Source of the DNA: Deltaproteobacteria bacterium
GTDB taxonomy: Bacteria > Myxococcota > Polyangia > Haliangiales > Haliangiaceae
NCBI GenBank assembly: GCA_018262455.1
Contig: JAGSPR010000211.1
Span: 1-11,074, forward strand
Length of the DNA stretch: 11,074 bases
Reading direction: 5' to 3'
The position numbers and the translations under genes were made by a program. Under the pieces are notes generated by a model. That model was not told the DNA's origin and ran no database searches. It saw only the letters and a list, made by a program, of their open reading frames with translations. Positions 1-6,943 of the stretch are shown here, in pieces (the stretch's first letter is position 1; every line of letters starts with the position of its first letter).

Positions 1-1760
1 CGCGCGACGCACCACAGCTCGAGCGTGCCGACCTCGGTGACGTGCGCCTCGAGCCGCACCGGCACCAGCTCGCCGGCCTTGCGATCGTGATCGACCTCGA
101 CCAGCTTCTCGACCGGATCGAGCTCGACGAGCCCGTCGGAGTCGGCGTCGATCAGCGCACCCGGCGTGTCGTCCTTGCGGGTCGTGGCAGCGAAGAACCG
201 GAACATCGAGGTCTCGCCGACCACGACGCCGAGCTCGTCATCGGGGAGCCCGACGGTGGAGCCCTCCTCGAGCCCCTGCGGCGCGACGCACAGCGCCTTC
301 ACGGGGGGCGCGAACCCCGGGATCGCCGGCATCGCGCTCTCGATCCCGATGTAGTAGGCGCGCGAGGTCCCCCCGCGGATCCGCACGCCCTTGCCATGGC
401 GGACCTGGCCGTAGTGTGCCGCGCCGAGCGCGACGGCGAGGTCGAGGTCGGCGCCGACGAGGACCCGGACGTCCCGGCCCGCCCACGCGCGCAGCAGCTC
501 GGTGATCCGGGCCTGCAGCTTGGTCGCCTTCATCACGCCGCCGTTGAACAACACGTGCGTCGGCATGCGGCCGAACCGGCCGAGGAACTCCGCGAGGTGA
601 CGCGTGATCCCGGGGTCGTGGGCGTAGGGCAGTCCGAGCTCGCGCAAGCCGGCGGCGCGGCGGCGCTCGGCACGGGCGTCCGCGGCCACGCTCGGGAAGA
701 AGCCGTCGATCAGGAAGGCCTCGGCCTGCTCGCGCGTGATCTCGGCCTTGATCGTGCCGCCGAAAAGCTTGCTGCCTCGCCCGAGGATCGAGACCGGCAC
801 GGTGTTCGGCGGCGTGTCGCCGAGCAAGATCTCCTTGGCGCGGCGACAGCCGTGGACGAGCGCGCGTTGCTGCATCGCGTCGAGCGCCTTGCCGAGATCG
901 CGCGTCACGATCGCGGCGAGCCCGAGGTCCATGTTGTCACCCCCGAGCAGGATGTGGTCGCCGACCGCGATCCGCTCGAGCGCGAGCGAGCCGGCGTCGT
1001 CCGCGACCTCGATCAGCGAGAAGTCGGTGGTGCCGCCTCCGACGTCGCACACGAGCACGACATCGCCGGGCGCGAGATCCTTGCGCCACGCATCGCCGTT
1101 CGCCGCGAGGTAGGCATACAACGCCGCCTGCGGCTCCTCGAGCAGCGTGATCCGATCGAACCCCGCCTCGCGTGCCGCGACCGCCGTGAGCTCGCGCGCG
1201 ACCGGATCGAACGAGGCTGGCACCGTGACCAGCACCTCTTGCTCGTCGGCGGGCTCGTCGGGGTTCGCGTCGTCCCATGCCGCGCGCAGGTGGGCGAGGT
1301 AACGCGCCGAGGCGTTGACCGGCGACACCCGCTCGCCGCCCTCCATGGCGGAGTCGCTCGCTTCGCTCGCGCTCTCCTTCCCGGTCCTCGCAGCTTCGCT
1401 GCTCGGGGTCTCGCGCTGCGCACCGCGGAACGGCAGCACCTGCGCGGTGCGGTCGATCGCAGGGTTACACAGCCAGGACTTCGCCGACGAGACGAGCCGG
1501 TGTGGCAGCTCGGCGCCGCGCTCGCGCGCGAACGTGCCCACCGCGTAGCGCAGCGGTCCCGACCACGGCAGCTGGAGCTGCGCGGACGGGACCTCGTGCT
1601 CGGACGGCAGCAGCAGGAACGAGGGCAGCGTGGGGCGCTGGTCGATCTCGCCGGGCCCGACGACCTGGGTGATCGGCACGGCGTGCGCCGGGGAATCGTC
1701 GGTCGCGGTCGCCACCGCACAGTTGGTCGTACCGAGATCGATGCCGAGCACGCGCGTCAT
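1..1760 (-). CDS. Atypical Hsp70-family chaperone ATPase (C-terminus beyond window)
   Basis: This gene encodes a cytoplasmic Hsp70/actin-fold ATPase. My reading gives 586 codons from ATG at 1760, open to the left edge. Phosphate-1 motif GIDLGTTNC is at residues 6-14 and a lysine in VSSAKSWL (K94) sits near the usual catalytic-lysine position. Phosphate-2 motif DVGGGTTDF is at 239-247, LGGDNMD at 272-278 and the adenosine-type motif VLFNGGVMKA at 403-412. The last residues, TEVGTLELWCVAR, resemble long Hsp70 paralogs that continue into an extra C-terminal region (DUF3731-type, from memory), so several hundred residues may be missing. It is not canonical DnaK: the ATPase core is divergent and the partner is not GrpE or DnaJ. 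The start overlaps the DUF2760 stop by ATGA, implying translational coupling. A low-complexity insert occupies about residues 116-143. The family call is firm; the client and role are unknown. Confidence 0.93.
   Translation of the reverse strand, partial: MTRVLGIDLGTTNCAVATATDDSPAHAVPITQVVGPGEIDQRPTLPSFLLLPSEHEVPSAQLQLPWSGPLRYAVGTFARERGAELPHRLVSSAKSWLCNPAIDRTAQVLPFRGAQRETPSSEAARTGKESASEASDSAMEGGERVSPVNASARYLAHLRAAWDDANPDEPADEQEVLVTVPASFDPVARELTAVAAREAGFDRITLLEEPQAALYAYLAANGDAWRKDLAPGDVVLVCDVGGGTTDFSLIEVADDAGSLALERIAVGDHILLGGDNMDLGLAAIVTRDLGKALDAMQQRALVHGCRRAKEILLGDTPPNTVPVSILGRGSKLFGGTIKAEITREQAEAFLIDGFFPSVAADARAERRRAAGLRELGLPYAHDPGITRHLAEFLGRFGRMPTHVLFNGGVMKATKLQARITELLRAWAGRDVRVLVGADLDLAVALGAAHYGQVRHGKGVRIRGGTSRAYYIGIESAMPAIPGFAPPVKALCVAPQGLEEGSTVGLPDDELGVVVGETSMFRFFAATTRKDDTPGALIDADSDGLVELDPVEKLVEVDHDRKAGELVPVRLEAHVTEVGTLELWCVA
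1355..1370. repeat. 16-bp CGCTCRCTYCGCTCRC repeat, copy 1 (inside Hsp70)
   Basis: CGCTCGCTTCGCTCGC lies inside the Hsp70 insert. It differs from copy 2 (10042-10057) at three positions, all transitions. It is itself a tandem CGCTCRCTY unit. Just next to it, GCAGC-TTC-GCTGC (1390-1402) forms a small perfect hairpin. Confidence 0.45.
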
Positions 1761-2374
1761 GACGAGATCTCGACCTCGGCAGGAGCTATCACCGCACGAT
1801 CGATCCCCTCGGCCAGCGCAGGGAGCTTGGTCTCGACGACGCGCCAGCCGTGATGGCGAAGCGTGCCGCGGAACGGCGGCTCGCCCTTGGCCTCGCCGAC
1901 GAGCCGGATCTCCGCGGGATCGAACCCCTTGGGCACGGACACCTTGGCCTCCTCGGCGCCGGGCATCACGGGCTCGAGCGACAGGTGTTGATCGAGCACC
2001 TTGCGGCAACCGCGATGGACGTCACGCGCCGCCGCTCCGATGTCGCCATCCGAGAACCCGTCGAGCGGCTCGCGCAGAAAATCGACGAGCCGACCCTCGC
2101 GCTGGAGCAGCGCCAGCAGGGCCAGCGCGCCGTCCTTGTGATGCTGCGCGGTCGAGGCCTTGGCCTTGTCATCGCGGCGGGCCTCGGCCTCGATGGCCGC
2201 TGCGGCAGTCCCGGCTGCGGCTGCTGCGGCGGCGGCGCGGTCGTTCGGCGCGGGAAGCTGCTTGGGCTGGGCTCCCTCGGGCAGGAAGGCCACCGCTTTG
2301 TCCGGGAGCTTCTTGCCGAACAAGATCCGGAAGAAGCACGACCAGGCGAGGAACAAGCGCTGGGCAACCGACAC
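1757..2374 (-). CDS. DUF2760 family protein, partner of the Hsp70
   Basis: This is a 205-residue protein of unknown function, recognised as DUF2760. The N-terminal helix RLFLAWSCFFRILFGKKL is family-typical. An alanine-rich linker follows at about residues 45-75. The C-terminal half carries the family blocks: a GCRKVLDQHL helix, FDPAEIRLVGEAKGEPPF, a G-x-L-x-H-x-GW motif and an ending close to IAPAEVEI. It has no signal peptide and is probably cytoplasmic. The start is GTG at 2374; an in-frame TAG four codons upstream rules out an upstream start, and no clear Shine-Dalgarno is visible. It is the first gene of a two-gene operon, and its TGA overlaps the Hsp70 ATG by 4 bp. From memory, DUF2760 genes often sit beside such divergent Hsp70 genes, so a co-chaperone or nucleotide-exchange role is a reasonable guess, but it is not shown by the sequence. 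Confidence 0.88.
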   Translation of the reverse strand: MSVAQRLFLAWSCFFRILFGKKLPDKAVAFLPEGAQPKQLPAPNDRAAAAAAAAGTAAAAIEAEARRDDKAKASTAQHHKDGALALLALLQREGRLVDFLREPLDGFSDGDIGAAARDVHRGCRKVLDQHLSLEPVMPGAEEAKVSVPKGFDPAEIRLVGEAKGEPPFRGTLRHHGWRVVETKLPALAEGIDRAVIAPAEVEISS

Positions 2375-2381
2375 GGGCTGG

Positions 2382-2410
2382 ATCTAATGAGGCGGGGTGG
2401 CGCCGCACAA
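2382..2410 (-). promoter_or_regulatory. Weak candidate promoter of the DUF2760-Hsp70 operon
   Basis: On the minus strand TTGTGC (2410-2405) and TTAGAT (2387-2382) are separated by 17 nt, with the -10 element ending 7 nt before the GTG at 2374. Each box matches consensus at only three positions, so this is weak alone. Its short distance to the start matches the pattern at other genes here. A 6-bp inverted repeat (CGCCGC at 2401-2406, GCGGCG at 2412-2417) overlaps the -35 element. Confidence 0.25.
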
Positions 2411-2534
2411 GGCGGCGATCGCGAAAACCACCCGGCGTCCGGCGGCCATCACTCGAAAAACTGACGTGATTGCCGGTAAGTCCTCGTGGATGCTCGGCGC
2501 CCACGTGGCTCGTCGCTTGCTGAGAACCGGCCCC

Positions 2535-3554
2535 ATGAGCCTGCTACCCCGCGGATTGGCGATCACCCTCGTCTTGCTGGCCGGATGTGACCTCTACTTC
2601 GACCACAACACCGGCGACGACGATTGCCAGTACGGTCCCGGCTACGCGCCGGACTGGCAGGCTCGTAACCCGCAGACCGGCGACTGCGAGTCGATCGGCG
2701 GCGGCGACTGCGGCGGCTGCGGGCCGTGCGCCGAGCTGACCATCGCGCAACCCGACTGGGGCGCGTGCTTCAGCCCGTGCGAGGCGCTCGACGAAGCGTC
2801 GTGCCTCACCACCGATGCTTGCCGGGCCGCCTACACCGAGGCCGTGCCGGATGGTCAGCCCGCGTTTCGCGGGTGCTGGGCAGTCGCTCCCTCGGGCCCG
2901 GTGCACGGCACCTGCGAGAACCTGGACGCCCAGGAGTGTTCGCGCCACGACGACTGTGCCGCGTACTACACCGAGAACCTCGGCGCCGGCAGCGCGCAAT
3001 TCTCGCGCTGCGCGGCGGAGGGCTTCGTGAGCTGCTTCGGTGACCTGGAGTGCGGACCCGGGGCGCACTGCTCGACCTCCGATGGCGAATGCCTGCCGCC
3101 GCCGGGCTGCACCGGCGGGGCTGACGCCTGCCCGGCCGTGTGTGCGGGCCGCTGCGTGCTGGACAACGACTCGTGCAGCATCGTCGACTGCGGCACGGGG
3201 TCGCACTGCGAGCAGCAGTGCCACCCGTGCGACTCGCCCGATCCCACGACGACGTGCGATCCGATCTGCCAGCCGCTGTGCGTCCCCGACCAGGCCTGCG
3301 ACGCCACCACGTGCCCCCCCAACACCGAGTGCGTGCAGCAGTGCGACGGCATCACGCCGGGGAACCCCGGGTGTGGCCAGTGCACGATCTCGTGCGTTCC
3401 GATCGGTGCCAGCTGCGAGGCGCTCTCGACCGAGGCCGCGTGCGCCGGACGGTCCGATTGCACGCGGGTCTACCAGGGCATGGACTGCACCTGCTATCCG
3501 AACGGCCCGTGCGAGTGCCAGACGCTGACGTACGAGCGCTGTGAAGCGTTGTGA
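2535..3554 (+). CDS. Cysteine-rich lipoprotein with internal repeats
   Basis: This is a 339-residue predicted lipoprotein of unknown function. The start at ATG 2535 gives a signal peptide MSLLPRGLAITLVLLAGC with lipobox LAGC (Cys18). In-frame ATGs at 2397 and 2490 would add an arginine-rich extension and look less likely. I count 46 cysteines, roughly one residue in seven. Three modules share C-E-x-L, then Cys after 8-9 residues, a second Cys 6 residues later, and a tyrosine 3-4 residues on; their cysteines are 82/90/96, 127/135/141 and 294/303/309. Between them a C-x4-C-x5-C-x3-C unit occurs twice (214-229 and 255-270). This suggests small disulfide-bonded modules outside the cytoplasmic membrane. 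The residue after the lipidated Cys is Asp, an inner-membrane retention signal in E. coli; whether that holds here is unknown. Such Cys-rich lipoproteins are common in myxobacteria and usually lack an assigned function. Confidence 0.88.
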   Translation: MSLLPRGLAITLVLLAGCDLYFDHNTGDDDCQYGPGYAPDWQARNPQTGDCESIGGGDCGGCGPCAELTIAQPDWGACFSPCEALDEASCLTTDACRAAYTEAVPDGQPAFRGCWAVAPSGPVHGTCENLDAQECSRHDDCAAYYTENLGAGSAQFSRCAAEGFVSCFGDLECGPGAHCSTSDGECLPPPGCTGGADACPAVCAGRCVLDNDSCSIVDCGTGSHCEQQCHPCDSPDPTTTCDPICQPLCVPDQACDATTCPPNTECVQQCDGITPGNPGCGQCTISCVPIGASCEALSTEAACAGRSDCTRVYQGMDCTCYPNGPCECQTLTYERCEAL

Positions 3555-3584
3555 GCCGCTGACCGCGTAACACCCCTGCTTCCG

Positions 3585-3614
3585 TTCGCCCGGGCACCCG
3601 CTCGGGCGTATGCT
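3585..3614 (+). promoter_or_regulatory. Candidate kinase promoter with near-leaderless spacing
   Basis: TATGCT (3609-3614) matches a sigma-70-type -10 box at four of six positions and ends 8 nt before the ATG at 3623. A poor -35 match, TTCGCC, lies at 3585-3590 with an 18-nt spacer. Transcription would start within about 2 nt of the start codon. No Shine-Dalgarno is visible before this ATG. Confidence 0.35.
3587..3608 (+). terminator. Possible terminator hairpin after the Cys-rich lipoprotein
   Basis: CGCCCG (3587-3592) and CGGGCG (3603-3608) form a 6-bp GC stem with a 10-nt loop, 32 bp after the lipoprotein stop. A T5 run at 3614-3618 follows, but it is separated from the stem by 5 nt and overlaps the candidate -10 of the kinase gene. 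It may therefore be a weak terminator or only part of the promoter region. Confidence 0.3.
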
Positions 3615-3622
3615 TTTTGGCA

Positions 3623-5419
3623 ATGGGTGCACGGGGCTCACCGGAGGACGATCGCCCGACGGTCGACCTTGGCCCGCGTCCTCCTACTAGCGAGATCGAG
3701 GAGCCGACCCCCGACCCGAACGAGGCCGACACGGTGGCGCCGGCCACGGTGCATTCGCAGGCGACCCAGAGGCTGCCGGCTCGTCGTCGCCAGGCGTCGA
3801 CCGGGACGTCCTCGTCGTCGCGCCTCGCGCCCTCGGCCGAGACAGCCTCGCCGGCCGAGGCGATGCGGTCCGACGAGCTCCAGCGCACGCGCGTCTTCCT
3901 CAAGGTGATCTTCGTGGCCTGCCTCCTCGGCATCGTCGTCGCCTTCACCACGAAGGGCGATCCGGTCGCGCGAAATCTCCTGCTCGTGGGGACCCTGGCA
4001 TCGGTGATCGGCACCGTGTGGATGCTGATCATCAGCCGCGACAGCGAGCGCTGGGACACCGGGAAGTTCTTGTTGCCCGGCCTGGCGACCATCTTCGGCT
4101 CGATGACGGGCGTGTACTACTGGGGGTGCGCGTCTCCGATCTCGGCGATGCTCGTCTACGGCATCTACTTCTTCAGCCTCGGCACGAACGTCCGGCTCAT
4201 GGTCGGCATGTACCTGGTGGTCGCGATCGCGCACGGCGCGCTCGGCCTCGGCATCATCACCGGCGTGCTCGAAGATCGCGGGGTCATCAACATCGGCGAC
4301 CTGCGCACGCTCGATCAGGTCTCGATCCTCTGCATCATCGAGTTCCTCTACTTCATCACCTTCTTCACCGCCCGGGTCAGTCAGCGCGTCACCCTTGGCT
4401 CGATGACGAAGCTCGAGCAGGCCGCGCGCACGGTCGCCCAGCACGACGCCCTGCTCGCCGAGGCCCGCGCCGAGCTCGATCGCGCCCTCAAGGTTGGCGG
4501 GCCGGGGCGGTACACCGAGCAAGTGGTCGGCGGGTTCAAGCTCGGCATCCTGATCGGCCGCGGTGGCATGGGCGAGGTCTACGAGGCGCACGCGGTCTCT
4601 GACCGCCGCGAGGCCGCGGTCAAGCTGCTCAGCTCCGGCACGCTCAACGATCCCACCCACGTCCAGCGGTTCCTCCGGGAGGCTCAGACCGCCTCCCGCC
4701 TCGACTGCGCCAACGTGGTCCGGGTGCTCGAGGTCGGCACCACCGTCGGCGAGATCCCGTTCCTCGCGATGGAGCGGCTGCGCGGTCATGACCTGGCGCA
4801 TCAATTGCGCCGTCACCGCAAGCTCGGGCTCGCGGAGGTCAGGACGTTCGTCGAGGAGGTCGCGCTCGGGCTCGAGGCGGCACGCCAGGCCGGCATCGTC
4901 CATCGTGACCTCAAGCCTCACAACGTGTTCCTGTCGGAGGACGGCGGCGCGCGGCGCTGGAAGATCCTCGACTTCGGCGTCAGCAAGTCCAACAGCTCGG
5001 GCACGCTCACCAAGGGGCACGTCATCGGCACCCCGGCCTACATGGCCCCGGAGCAAGCGCGGGGCGAGGACGTCGATCATCGCGCCGACATCTACTCGCT
5101 CACCGCGATCCTCTATCGCTCGATCACGGGCCACCCCGCCTTCACCGGCAAGGACGTCCCCACCACCCTCTACGAGGTGGTCTATGCCGTGCCGACGCAG
5201 CCGTCGATGCTCGCGACGATCCCTGCCGACGTCGATCGGGTCCTCGCCATCGGTCTCGCCAAGGCTGCGCACGACCGCTTCGCGACCGCGATCGAGCTCG
5301 CCGAGTGGTTCGCGGCCTCGGTCGATGGCCAGCTCGATCCCGACCAGAGGCGCCGTGCCGACGCGGTGATCGCGAAGTATCCATGGGGCACACGTCCCGG
5401 CGTGGCGGCGGCCTCGTAG
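3623..5419 (+). CDS. Membrane Ser/Thr protein kinase with N-terminal six-TM domain and C-terminal kinase
   Basis: This is a 598-residue Hanks-type Ser/Thr kinase. I chose ATG 3623; an in-frame TTG two codons upstream (3617) is less likely. Residues 1-90 are a disordered Pro/Ser/Thr/acid-rich tail. About six hydrophobic segments follow near 91-110, 117-137, 150-165, 171-187, 192-215 and 232-251. A charged helix at 260-290 may be coiled coil. The kinase domain runs from about 305 to 570: glycine loop GRGGMG 312-317, ATP lysine K334 in AVK, helix-C E353, HRDLKPHN with catalytic D429, DFG 450-452, GTPAYMAPE ending at E477, and D489 in the DIYS motif. All catalytic residues are present, so it should be active, with an RD-type activation loop. 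Most PknB-type kinases are kinase-first; here the polytopic domain comes first and could be the sensor. The substrate is unknown. The ATP-grasp gene starts 76 bp downstream on the same strand. Confidence 0.96.
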   Translation: MGARGSPEDDRPTVDLGPRPPTSEIEEPTPDPNEADTVAPATVHSQATQRLPARRRQASTGTSSSSRLAPSAETASPAEAMRSDELQRTRVFLKVIFVACLLGIVVAFTTKGDPVARNLLLVGTLASVIGTVWMLIISRDSERWDTGKFLLPGLATIFGSMTGVYYWGCASPISAMLVYGIYFFSLGTNVRLMVGMYLVVAIAHGALGLGIITGVLEDRGVINIGDLRTLDQVSILCIIEFLYFITFFTARVSQRVTLGSMTKLEQAARTVAQHDALLAEARAELDRALKVGGPGRYTEQVVGGFKLGILIGRGGMGEVYEAHAVSDRREAAVKLLSSGTLNDPTHVQRFLREAQTASRLDCANVVRVLEVGTTVGEIPFLAMERLRGHDLAHQLRRHRKLGLAEVRTFVEEVALGLEAARQAGIVHRDLKPHNVFLSEDGGARRWKILDFGVSKSNSSGTLTKGHVIGTPAYMAPEQARGEDVDHRADIYSLTAILYRSITGHPAFTGKDVPTTLYEVVYAVPTQPSMLATIPADVDRVLAIGLAKAAHDRFATAIELAEWFAASVDGQLDPDQRRRADAVIAKYPWGTRPGVAAAS

Positions 5420-5422
5420 CCA

Positions 5423-5448
5423 TCGATCGCGCCATCGCTCGCGATCGA
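5423..5448. other. Perfect 9-bp inverted repeat between kinase and ATP-grasp genes
   Basis: TCGATCGCG (5423-5431) and CGCGATCGA (5440-5448) pair perfectly around an 8-nt loop, starting 3 bp after the kinase stop. No T-tract follows, so it is not a classical intrinsic terminator. It could be a 3'-end RNA hairpin, an attenuator, or an operator for the gene starting at 5496. Confidence 0.45.
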
Positions 5449-5495
5449 GCGTCGACATCAAGCGCGTGCAGTAGTACATCTGTAGAGAGTTCGCT

Positions 5496-6635
5496 GTGGC
5501 ACGAATCCTGATCCTCTGGAACCAGATCGACGACGACGTCTACGAGCACTATCGCCGTGACGGTCGGAAGGCTGTCGACTGGGATCCGTCCCTCAAGGTG
5601 GAACCGTGGGACACCGTCGAGGAGGAGATGCAGCTGATCGTGCGCTCGCTCCAGACGCGCGGTCACGAGGTCTCGATGGTCAACATCCGGGACAACTTCC
5701 AGACGCTGCTCGCGGCGCTGCAGGAGACCAAGCCCGACCTCGTGATGAACCTGGTCGAGTTCTTCCGCAACGACCCCGAGAACGAGCACCACGTCCCCTC
5801 GATCTTCGAGCTGCTCAACATCCCGTACACCGGCAACCGGCCGCTCTCGCTGTCGCTGTGTCAGAAGAAGCCCCAGGCGAAGGCCGTGATGGCCGCGGCC
5901 GGCGTCCCGACCCCGCGCGGCGTCTTGATCGAGAACGGCGTCGTGCCGGCGGACTTCGCGCTGCGCTACCCCGTGATCGTCAAGCCGGCGTACGACGATG
6001 CCTCCGGCGGCATCGACTCCAACTCGGTCGTCCACGACCGCGCCGCGCTCGCGGCCCGGGTCGACAAGCTGCTCCGCGAGAACAAGATGGCGTCGCTCGT
6101 CGAGGAGTACATCGAGGGCCGCGAGATCCACTGCGCCATCCTCGGCGATCAGCCGCTGCCGCTCTACGAGATGGTGTTCAAGGGCGGGGTCGACGAGCGC
6201 GGCAAGCCGCTCCCCCGCATCATCACGTACCGCGCGAAGTGGGATCCCTACAGCCGCGATCACCACGCGGTCGAAGGCAAGTGCCCGATCGAGGACCTCG
6301 AGCCCGAGGTCGTCGAGTACATCAAGGGCGTCGCGATGGCCGCCTACCGCGTCCTCGGCTGCCGTGACTACGCGCGCGTCGACATGCGGTTCGACACCAC
6401 CACCGGCGAGGTCTTCGTGCTCGAGGTCAATCCGAACCCCGATCTCGCCGAGACCTGCGCGTTCGCCGCCTCGGCGCGCGCGGGTGGCCGGAACTACCAG
6501 CAGATGATCTGCGAGATCATCGACGTCGCGATCGAGCGCTCGAAGACCCCCAAGGTCATCAGCACCGGCTTCGACACGCTGCTGCGCGAGTACCAGGCCA
6601 CCCAGGTCACCCAGGCCACCAAGAAGGCCCGCTGA
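5496..6635 (+). CDS. ATP-grasp ligase related to D-Ala-D-Ala ligase, substrate unknown
   Basis: This is a 379-residue cytoplasmic ATP-grasp enzyme; such enzymes activate a carboxylate as acyl-phosphate and ligate it to an amine or similar nucleophile. The start is GTG 5496, with a purine stretch GAGAG a few nt upstream as the best ribosome-site candidate. The N-terminal domain (1-125) ends in IPYTGNRPLSLSLCQKK, matching the Ddl pattern IPYTG...DK. The ATP-grasp fold contains VIVKPA (K163), VEEYIEGRE (202-210), RVDMRF (D296) and VLEVNPNPDL (E310, N312), which fit the nucleotide lysine, adenine-loop glutamates and Mg2+ ligands. The Ddl signatures HGxxGEDG and the N-x-x-PG-x-T segment are missing: the aligned stretches read VEFFRNDPENEHH and NPNPDLAE. 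The acceptor is therefore probably not D-Ala. The C-terminal tail is rich in Ala, Thr, Gln and Lys. It may be co-transcribed with the kinase. Confidence 0.92.
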   Translation: MARILILWNQIDDDVYEHYRRDGRKAVDWDPSLKVEPWDTVEEEMQLIVRSLQTRGHEVSMVNIRDNFQTLLAALQETKPDLVMNLVEFFRNDPENEHHVPSIFELLNIPYTGNRPLSLSLCQKKPQAKAVMAAAGVPTPRGVLIENGVVPADFALRYPVIVKPAYDDASGGIDSNSVVHDRAALAARVDKLLRENKMASLVEEYIEGREIHCAILGDQPLPLYEMVFKGGVDERGKPLPRIITYRAKWDPYSRDHHAVEGKCPIEDLEPEVVEYIKGVAMAAYRVLGCRDYARVDMRFDTTTGEVFVLEVNPNPDLAETCAFAASARAGGRNYQQMICEIIDVAIERSKTPKVISTGFDTLLREYQATQVTQATKKAR

Positions 6636-6684
6636 TTCGAGTCACGAAGTGTCGGGGAATGCCTCCGGCGCGGACTCCGAGCAG

Positions 6685-6702
6685 AGCGCGCACCCGCGCG
6701 CT
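6685..6702 (+). terminator. Candidate terminator hairpin after the ATP-grasp gene
   Basis: AGCGCGC (6685-6691) and GCGCGCT (6696-6702) form a perfect 7-bp stem with a 4-nt loop, about 50 bp after the ATP-grasp stop. No T-tract follows. If it acts in termination it would be through a non-canonical or factor-assisted route. Confidence 0.35.
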
Positions 6703-6908
6703 AGGGCGGCGGGTCGGCCTTCGTCTCGCGGGTGACAGCGGAGGGCCGCAACGTGCAGCGCCCGCCGACGCAACACTCAACCACCTGTGCCACGCAGCGA
6801 ACGGCCGTGGAAGCTACCGCTCGCCGTAAGGCCGCCCGCCGCCTGGCGCGCGCGGTGACGCTGCTCCGTCGATGCCGCTACAGCACCTGCTGATCGTTCT
6901 CACACACG

Positions 6909-6942
6909 CGTCGACGCGAACGCGAGGCGGCCGTCGTCGACG
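6909..6942 (-). terminator. Candidate 3'-end hairpin after the FGE-like gene
   Basis: The self-complementary octamer CGTCGACG occurs at 6909-6916 and 6935-6942, giving an 8-bp stem with an 18-nt loop immediately after the minus-strand stop at 6944. There is no U-tract. Its position fits a transcript 3' end. Confidence 0.3.
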
Positions 6943-6943
6943 T

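Larger units (their letters stand above)
6636..6943. other. Non-coding convergent junction
   Basis: These 308 bases lie between the ends of the ATP-grasp gene (plus) and the FGE-like lipoprotein gene (minus). I see no convincing gene. A 56-codon ORF at 6659-6829 has an Arg/Ala-rich product and no ribosome site. The only structure I can support is the two inverted repeats listed separately, one near each gene end. Confidence 0.6.

Noticed and set aside
42..1853. A 603-codon plus-strand open frame opposite the Hsp70 gene
   Set aside because: Its product is a low-complexity Arg/Asp/Glu/Ala-rich string with no motif, while the opposite strand reads a full Hsp70 ATPase domain. It is a GC-rich antisense shadow.
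3638..5479. A 613-codon minus-strand open frame opposite the kinase gene
   Set aside because: The plus strand carries all kinase motifs. The antisense product is Arg/Asp/Glu/Ala-rich with no recognisable domain.
6659..6829. A 56-codon ORF after the ATP-grasp gene, considered as a peptide precursor (graspetide-like)
   Set aside because: There is no ribosome site, the composition is Arg/Ala-rich as expected by chance, and no conserved precursor motif is seen. The ATP-grasp enzyme is Ddl-like rather than of the graspetide-ligase type.
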